DNA of 64,000 nt from Thiopontia sp013349825 (GTDB lineage: Bacteria; Pseudomonadota; Gammaproteobacteria; GCF-002020875), in the NCBI GenBank assembly GCA_963981015.1, contig CAXCCG010000003.1, forward strand, positions 3,583 to 67,582, given 5' to 3'. Positions 60,348-64,000 of this stretch are shown here, piece after piece. The notes beneath the pieces are model-generated. The model was not told where the DNA came from. It saw only the letters and a list, made by a program, of their open reading frames with translations, and searched no databases. The position numbers were made by a program, and so were the translations under genes. Each line of letters begins with the position of its first letter. The stretch's first letter is position 1.

Positions 60348-60626
60348 ATGATCAAATCATTCAAGCATAAAGGCATTCAGAAATTTTTTGAAACTGGCGT
60401 CACTTCAGGGATAAATTCAGCGCATAAAAGCAAAATTAAAATGAGGTTAGTAGCTTTAGATACTGCAATATGCATAGATGATATGGATTTACCAGGCTTT
60501 CGTCTCCATCCGCTAAAAGGCAATAGAGAGGGAAGGTGGTCAATTGATGTGAACAAAAATTGGCGCATCACATTTGAGTTTACAGATGGAGATGCATACA
60601 TTGTAGATTATGAGGACTATCATTAA
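60348..60626 (+). CDS. higB: HigB-type toxin (copy 1)
   Basis: 92 aa RelE/HigB-family mRNA interferase. I start at the ATG giving MIKSFKHKGIQKFFETG, the family N-terminus, not the upstream in-frame ATG at 60306. Core HPLKGNREGRWSIDVNKNWRITFEFTDGDAYIVDYEDYH is diagnostic. It cuts mRNA on the ribosome when the antitoxin is lost. Toxin comes first, as in all HigBA, and the antitoxin ATG overlaps the stop by one base. First gene of cassette 1. Confidence 0.92.
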   Translation: MIKSFKHKGIQKFFETGVTSGINSAHKSKIKMRLVALDTAICIDDMDLPGFRLHPLKGNREGRWSIDVNKNWRITFEFTDGDAYIVDYEDYH

Positions 60627-60913
60627 TGAATATGCATAACCCACCACATCCTGGTGAATTTATCCGAGAGATATATCTTGATCCGCTTGGAATCAGTTAC
60701 AGGGCAGTAGCTTTAAAGCTAAATGTATCCCCTTCAACATTCAACCGTATAATTCAAGGGCGTAGTAATATAAGTTCGGGGATGGCTTTACGGTTATCAA
60801 AAACACTTGGAAGAACTCCTGAAAGCTGGCTTTCCATGCAAAGCAACTATAACCTTTATATGGCCAAGCAGCATATTAATCTTGATGAAGTTCAAGAGCT
60901 GGCAATGGCCTAA
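60626..60913 (+). CDS. higA: HigA-type antitoxin (copy 1)
   Basis: 95 aa XRE-family HTH protein beginning MNMHNPPHPGEFIREIYLDPLG, then HTH (YRAVALKLNVSPSTFNRII) and SSGMALRLSKTLGRTPESWLSMQSNYNLYMA, all standard for HigA. Binds HigB and represses the pair. Its TAA stop lies inside the attC core GCCTAAC, a layout often seen in integron cassettes. Confidence 0.92.
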   Translation: MNMHNPPHPGEFIREIYLDPLGISYRAVALKLNVSPSTFNRIIQGRSNISSGMALRLSKTLGRTPESWLSMQSNYNLYMAKQHINLDEVQELAMA

Positions 60914-60914
60914 C
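60908..60914 (+). repeat. attC R'' core at the end of cassette 1
   Basis: GCCTAAC fits RYYYAAC and is the exact complement of the GTTAGGC that opens this cassette. The partner right arm lies 284 bp away (61198-61211), because a MITE and other sequence separate them. Next to it, GGTTAGATTGTG and CACAATCTGAACC form a further inverted repeat (60920-60973). Confidence 0.7.
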
Positions 60915-61027
60915 GAATAAGGTTAGATTGTGTGAGTGACGAGGAACGAGGAGAGAGCCACAATCTGAACCGTTTGTTGTACAAGCCCAGTTCTGTATGA
61001 GAACAAGAATGGGGGCAAACAAGAATG

Positions 61028-61171
61028 GGATCAGGTCTAGAAAAGCAGCCTTTTTTTCGGATAAGCTATCCTGTATGTCACGACCCGTAAGAATAGAATT
61101 CGAAGGTGCTCTGTACCACGTCAAGAGCAAGAGGGATGAAAAACTGTATGACTACAATTCTAGACCTGACA
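61028..61171 (+). mobile_element. RAYT-derived MITE, copy 2
   Basis: Same element as at 59915, with GGATCAGGTCTAGAA on the left (one inserted base) and TTCTAGACCTGAC on the right. The truncated RAYT reading frame starts at 61075 (MSRPVRIEFEGALYHVKSKR). It lies inside attC site 2, 27 bp before its right arm. Direct repeats of the type ACAAGAATGGG flank the left end. Confidence 0.85.
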
Positions 61172-61197
61172 CTTTTGTTTCGTTAGTTCATGCCCAT

Positions 61198-61211
61198 GGC
61201 GGGCGTTAGGC
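61198..61211 (+). repeat. attC right half, start of cassette 2
   Basis: GGCGGGCGTTAGGC, identical to the one at 60270, with core GTTAGGC at 61205-61211. Cassette 2 ends with the complement GCCTAA at 61851. Confidence 0.7.
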
Positions 61212-61256
61212 TGGTGTAACCTGATCGGTTGCAATTATGTCTTCTTGGGGTTACAC
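61212..61256 (+). promoter_or_regulatory. Inverted repeat upstream of higBA-2, possible operator
   Basis: GTGTAACC and GGTTACAC lie on either side of a 25-bp spacer just before higB-2, a dyad that could be bound by the HigA-2 antitoxin. No good -10/-35 pair was found near it. Confidence 0.4.
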
Positions 61257-61264
61257 TCAAGCAC

Positions 61265-61543
61265 ATGATTAAGAGTTTTATCCATAAAGGCTTGGAAAGA
61301 TTTTACAAGAAAGGCAGTAAATCTGGAGTTCAGGCTACTCATGTGGCTCGGTTACGCCTGATATTGGCGCAAATTAATCAAGCAAAAATAATTTCAGATA
61401 TTGATGTTCCCTCACTGAACTTGCATCAACTCAGAGGAAATAGAAAAGGAATATGGGCTGTAACAGTAAAGACTAATTGGAGAATTACCTTCAAATTTGA
61501 AGATGGTAATGCTGAAATTCTGAATTATGAAGACTATCATTAG
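61265..61543 (+). CDS. higB: HigB-type toxin (copy 2)
   Basis: 92 aa, same family as copy 1 (MIKSFIHKGLERFYKKG ... HQLRGNRKGIWAVTVKTNWRITFKFEDGNAEILNYEDYH). The two toxins are clearly related but differ at many positions, so they are not a recent duplication. I start at the ATG, not at the upstream TTG. Ten bases separate it from its antitoxin. Confidence 0.92.
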   Translation: MIKSFIHKGLERFYKKGSKSGVQATHVARLRLILAQINQAKIISDIDVPSLNLHQLRGNRKGIWAVTVKTNWRITFKFEDGNAEILNYEDYH

Positions 61544-61553
61544 GTGAAAAACG

Positions 61554-61856
61554 ATGAAAATGTATAACCCACCTCATCCTGGAGAAATCATAAAAGGTTT
61601 ATGGTTAGAGCCAACTGGGACCAGTATCACTGAGGCATCAAAGGCTTTAGATGTCAGCAGAAAAACCTTATCTAAAATAGTTAACGGTAATGGCAGTATC
61701 ACACCAGAAATGGCGGTAAGACTATCAATTGCTTTTGGTAGTACTGCTGAAAGTTGGCTTGGTCACCAGGCAGCTTACGATTTGTGGCAGGTAGAACAGC
61801 ATAAAAGTGAATTGCATGTTGAGCCACTTAATATGCAGCAACTTGAGTTTGCCTAA
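61554..61856 (+). CDS. higA: HigA-type antitoxin (copy 2)
   Basis: 100 aa, MKMYNPPHPGEIIKGLWLEPTG, HTH EASKALDVSRKTLSKIV and TPEMAVRLSIAFGSTAESWLGHQAAYDLWQVEQ. Its TAA stop is part of the attC core GCCTAA. The core breaks there, where an intron remnant begins. Confidence 0.92.
   Translation: MKMYNPPHPGEIIKGLWLEPTGTSITEASKALDVSRKTLSKIVNGNGSITPEMAVRLSIAFGSTAESWLGHQAAYDLWQVEQHKSELHVEPLNMQQLEFA
61851..61856 (+). repeat. Interrupted attC R'' core of cassette 2
   Basis: GCCTAA matches the first six bases of RYYYAAC and the complement of the cassette start (TTAGGC). The last C is missing because group II intron sequence follows. The right arm of this site is at 62268-62281. Confidence 0.65.
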
Positions 61857-61895
61857 TCGGGTAAGGGCCGGTCTTTACCCGGCCCTCCCCACAAC
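61857..61895 (-). ncRNA. Group II intron domain VI-like stem
   Basis: On the minus strand, AGGGCCGGGTAAAGACCGGC followed by CCTTACCCG forms a strong hairpin just downstream of domain V and ends at the attC junction, as expected for domain VI. Confidence 0.6.
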
Positions 61896-61922
61896 ACCCT
61901 GCATGCGGGTCCGCACAGGGCG
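61896..61922 (-). ncRNA. Group II intron domain V (degenerate)
   Basis: On the minus strand: CGCCCTGTGCG, loop GACC, then CGCATGCAGGGT. The pairs CCCTG/CAGGG and TGCG/CGCA surround a 2-base bulge on the 3' side, the shape of domain V. The catalytic AGC triad is reduced (ACG precedes CCCTG) and the tetraloop is not GNRA, so it has probably decayed. Confidence 0.65.
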
Positions 61923-61924
61923 TT

Positions 61925-62077
61925 TCATTTGGAATGGTGAAGCTTGATCCATCCATCACGCAGTGCATAAAGTCCTTGGGATTTCAGATAGGCATTAGAC
62001 AATGCCTGCTGTATACCCGGAGTTTTGGAACTACGCCATGGGCCTTTGCTGGTGATGCCACATGCAACTGCTGATTG
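61925..62077 (-). pseudogene. Group II intron maturase, C-terminal fragment
   Basis: Frame reads VACGITSKGPWRSSKTPG, then IQQALSNAYLKSQGLYALRD, then GWIKLHHSK and a stop. It matches the end of class C reverse transcriptase/maturase proteins (SKGPWR ... TPALQQALPNAYF ... GL ... LR). About 50 residues remain of some 420. The upstream part is lost where MITE copy 3 and its flank begin. Confidence 0.8.
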
Positions 62078-62117
62078 AACTCCAAGAATGGGGTCACACA
62101 AGAATGCACAAGAACGG

Positions 62118-62258
62118 GGTCAGGTCTAGAAAAGCAGCTTTTTTCGGATAAGCTATCCTGTATGTCACGACCCGTAAGAATAGAATTCGAAGGTGCTCTG
62201 TACCACGTCAAGAGCAAGAGGGATGAAAAACTGTATGACTATAATTCTAGACCTGATC
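62118..62258 (+). mobile_element. RAYT-derived MITE, copy 3
   Basis: Left end GGTCAGGTCTAGAA, right end TTCTAGACCTGATCC, truncated RAYT frame from the ATG at 62162. Nearly identical to copy 2. It lies inside attC site 3, ten bases before its right arm, next to the intron remnant. Confidence 0.85.
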
Positions 62259-62267
62259 CTTTTGTTC

Positions 62268-62281
62268 GGCGGGCGTTAGCT
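62268..62281 (+). repeat. attC right half, start of cassette 3
   Basis: GGCGGGCGTTAGCT; the core GTTAGCT departs from GTTRRRY at one base. The complement of this variant (AGCTAA) is found at the end of the same cassette (62976), which supports it as a real cassette boundary. Confidence 0.65.
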
Positions 62282-62293
62282 GTTGTATGGGGC

Positions 62294-62336
62294 TGTACAA
62301 ATGAACAGTTACGCCTATAATTGTACATATGTACAA
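62294..62336 (+). promoter_or_regulatory. Promoter and operator of the PIN/Phd pair
   Basis: TGTACA (62294-62299) and TATAAT (62316-62321) are spaced 16 bp. Right after the -10 box comes the 16-bp perfect palindrome TTGTACATATGTACAA (62321-62336), whose half-site TGTACA also forms the -35 box. Binding by the antitoxin-toxin complex would block transcription. Confidence 0.72.
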
Positions 62337-62358
62337 AATATAGATTGGGTTCAAGTTC

Positions 62359-62757
62359 ATGTATATCACAATAGATACATCGGCGTTGATTGCCGTAATT
62401 GGCAATGAAGATTCAAAGCAAGCTATTATTGAAATAACAACGGGTTGCTCATTGTATGCCCCAGCCTCAATTCATTGGGAAATTGGCAATGCATTTTCTG
62501 CAATGTTTAAGAGAAAGCACTCAAGTATTGAGTTAGCACAGCAGGCATTGACAGCCTATCGGGAAATACCCATAAAATTTATAGATGTTTCTCTTGATCA
62601 AGCACTGGATATATCTCATTCGCTTAATATTTATGCTTATGATGTATATTTAATTCAGTGTGCGTTGCAAACATCAACACCACTGCTCACATTGGATAAT
62701 GGGTTGATAACTGCAGCTCATAAAATGGGAGTTCAAACACTGGAGGTAGCAAAATGA
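62359..62757 (+). CDS. vapC: PIN-domain toxin (VapC type)
   Basis: 132 aa PIN ribonuclease. The four acidic residues are D6 (TIDTSALIAV), E41 (HWEIGNAF), D95 (YAYDVYLIQCAL) and D113 (TLDNGLI). Cleaves RNA, often initiator tRNA or rRNA. Here the toxin comes first and its stop overlaps the antitoxin start by four bases. Most VapBC pairs have the antitoxin first, so the order is unusual. Confidence 0.9.
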   Translation: MYITIDTSALIAVIGNEDSKQAIIEITTGCSLYAPASIHWEIGNAFSAMFKRKHSSIELAQQALTAYREIPIKFIDVSLDQALDISHSLNIYAYDVYLIQCALQTSTPLLTLDNGLITAAHKMGVQTLEVAK

Positions 62758-62981
62758 GAGAGTACAGTTTTACAGAAGCGCGTCAACACTTTGCGTCAAT
62801 CCTAAATGAAGCAAAAAAAGAAGGTGTAATATGTGTAAAGAAAAGAGATGGCGAGGCATTTTATATTAGGCCAGCTATGCCACAAAAATCCCCCCTTGAT
62901 GTTAAAGGGGTAAATCTTGATATTTCGTCATCTGATATTATTGATGCAATTAGAGAAAGCAGAGAGAGAAATTACAGCTAA
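62754..62981 (+). CDS. Phd/YefM-type antitoxin
   Basis: 75 aa, MREYSFTEARQHFASILNEAKKEG is the Phd/YefM DNA-binding fold; the C-terminal tail (SSSDIIDAIRESRERNYS) would wrap around the PIN toxin. Partner of the gene before it. Its TAA stop forms part of the AGCTAA core of the attC site. Confidence 0.87.
   Translation: MREYSFTEARQHFASILNEAKKEGVICVKKRDGEAFYIRPAMPQKSPLDVKGVNLDISSSDIIDAIRESRERNYS
62976..62981 (+). repeat. attC R'' core at the end of cassette 3
   Basis: AGCTAA is the complement of the TTAGCT that begins this cassette. It is followed by TCGGGTAAGG (62982-62991), identical to the first ten bases of the intron remnant after cassette 2, so a short scar of the same intron type may sit here. 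No right arm was found before the next gene. Confidence 0.55.
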
Positions 62982-63041
62982 TCGGGTAAGGGGGGTAGGT
63001 TCAAACTTCTCTAGTGGAGTGAATGGGTAAAAGGAATAACT

Positions 63042-63803
63042 ATGAAAAGAAGAATATTTCTTCAAGCAGCAGCTTGCTCGTTGGCGAGCCTGTATACACA
63101 GACTCCATTTGCATCGGTAAAAGAGCCTTTTAAGCTGGTCTACTTTGATGATTATCCGCCATTCAGTTACCGAGACTCCGAAAACAGGATGAGAGGGATC
63201 TTCATCGATGTGCTAACGGAGGCCATTGAGCAAAAGATGGGGATTCCCGTGGTACATGCAGGTTATCCTTGGAAGAGGGCGCAGCAGTATGTCAGAGAGG
63301 GCAAGGCGGATGCTTTTTGTACCGTACCTAGTGATCAGCGACGAGCCTATACGATTATTAGTAAAGATCCAGTGATTGTCTCACCTTACAGGATCATTAC
63401 CCGAAAAGACCATCCAAAGCTTGCCCAGATGAATGCCGCGAGAAAGTATACAGACTTGGAAGGGCTAACCTTTGGATACTATATTGGTGGAGGATGGACC
63501 AAACGAGTGATTGTTCCGTTAGGGTTGAATGTGGAGTGGACGAATCGACACGAGAGTGTCTATTTGATGATGGCTAAAGGTAGAAATGACCTTACACTGA
63601 CGAGTTCCCATGTATCAAGAGCACACATCAGTAATTTGAATCTAGGATCTCAGCTAATCGAACTGCCTCATGTGTTTGATTCTATCTCTTATAATCTCTG
63701 TATCGGTAAACACTCACAGTATGCTTCGATCATGCCTGAGTTTGAACAAATAATTGATGACATGCGAAAAACAGGCCGCTTGGAACAAATTATGGGTCTA
63801 TGA
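63042..63803 (+). CDS. Periplasmic solute-binding protein, family 3
   Basis: 253 aa. Signal peptide at residues 1-24 (RRIFLQAAACSLASLYTQTPFAS). The mature part has the SBP_bac_3 layout: FKLVYFDDYPPFSYRDSENRMRGIFIDVLTEAI, then KADAFCTVPSDQRRAYTIIS and a late lobe ending in EFEQIIDDMRKTGRLEQIMG. Such proteins bind amino acids or similar small acids for an ABC importer or a sensor; no permease gene is in view, so a sensory role is as likely. It follows the last cassette and is probably not part of the array. Confidence 0.85.
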   Translation: MKRRIFLQAAACSLASLYTQTPFASVKEPFKLVYFDDYPPFSYRDSENRMRGIFIDVLTEAIEQKMGIPVVHAGYPWKRAQQYVREGKADAFCTVPSDQRRAYTIISKDPVIVSPYRIITRKDHPKLAQMNAARKYTDLEGLTFGYYIGGGWTKRVIVPLGLNVEWTNRHESVYLMMAKGRNDLTLTSSHVSRAHISNLNLGSQLIELPHVFDSISYNLCIGKHSQYASIMPEFEQIIDDMRKTGRLEQIMGL

Positions 63804-64000
63804 CGTTTTGTGTGGGAGATTCACTCATGCCACAGCCCCTTTGGTAAGTTGGAATAAAAGGAGACAGGTCTCCTTCCGTTACATATTGCCGCTCACAATT
63901 CTCCCGACCCCCGACAGTCGCCAACTGGAAACCAAAACATACTGCAGAGGTAATTGCAAAACTCCCCAACTGAGTTGAATTACAGGCTACACAGGCCAAA
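63804..64000. other. Right edge, no gene seen
   Basis: 197 bp. A hairpin AAGGAGAC-AG-GTCTCCTT lies at about 63859-63876 without a T-tract. No convincing ORF on either strand. Confidence 0.4.

Larger units (their letters stand above)
61857..62077 (-). mobile_element. 3' remnant of a group IIC-attC intron
   Basis: Read on the minus strand, it shows in order the C-terminus of an intron maturase (61925-62077), a domain V hairpin (61896-61922) and a domain VI-like stem (61857-61895). It then ends at AT followed by TAGGC, the attC bottom strand. Group II introns end in AY, and the class C-attC type inserts in exactly this core. The 5' part and most of the maturase are missing, so the element cannot splice. 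Confidence 0.8.

Noticed and set aside
57895..61171. Repeats in the right-hand region as a CRISPR array
   Set aside because: Units differ in length, spacers are not of uniform size and no cas gene is present; the repeats are explained by MITEs, attC arms and slippage.
63790..63999. 69-codon minus-strand frame at the right edge
   Set aside because: It runs into the window edge, overlaps the 3' end of the solute-binding gene and has no recognisable domain.

Overview
The window looks like chromosome from a gammaproteobacterium of roughly balanced base composition. Typical marks are dusB-fis-purH-purD, a his operon running into hinT and tatABC, glnA-ntrB-ntrC with glnE, and a RibBA whose GTP cyclohydrolase half is degenerate. 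NnrS, a four-cysteine FNR and an NIT-domain kinase suggest a facultative or microaerobic life with nitrogen-oxide exposure. A sulfur-oxidising or symbiotic lineage is a guess only. No rRNA, tRNA or CRISPR array was seen.

Layout. 1-3356: end of dusB, then fis, purH and purD. 3431-4620: a small accessory patch with an ankyrin protein, two very small ORFs, a single end of a dispersed palindromic element and the ruin of a GGDEF gene. 4627-11221 (minus): hisB-H-A-F-I, a SYLF gene, hisE, hinT and tatABC as one compact operon. 11534-14520: FNR, dtd, a methionine-rich coiled-coil protein, a rhodanese and a short TtcA. 14546-21222 (minus): a very large SNF2 helicase, parE and a CNP1-like exported protein. 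21270-28663 (plus): xseB-ispA-dxs, queD, folE2, an M61 peptidase and nnrS. 28935-32699 (minus): ribE(alpha)-ribBA-ribH-nusB-thiL. 32959-42307: a REC-GGDEF-EAL protein, comM, divergent fetAB, then a SPOR protein, argS, a DJ-1 protein and ctpA. 42338-55072 (minus): anmK, an NIT-type kinase, glnE, an M23 lipoprotein, ntrC, ntrB and glnA. The last three form a nitrogen block with a sigma-54 promoter and paired NtrC sites that can be read directly. 55568-57676: nadE and a lone receiver.

The right end (57.7-64 kb) is accessory. A HIRAN-domain gene is paired with a HipA-like kinase gene and flanked by similar short motifs. It is followed by an array that reads as integron cassettes without an integrase in view. 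Three toxin-antitoxin pairs (two HigBA, one PIN/Phd) each begin at a GTTRRRY-type core, and the base-complement of that core lies at the end of the same cassette. Two of the sites between cassettes, and the block left of the first cassette, carry a near-identical 142-bp miniature element derived from a REP-associated tyrosine transposase. One site also holds the 3' end of a group IIC-attC intron (maturase C-terminus, domain V and domain VI). A second site may hold a much shorter scar of the same kind. This nested structure is the most unusual thing in the window.

A second mobile family is a 165-167 bp palindromic element, present in two full copies (upstream of the riboflavin synthase gene and next to the glnA enhancers) and two fragments. 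All assignments rest on reading the sequence and on family knowledge; no database search was run.
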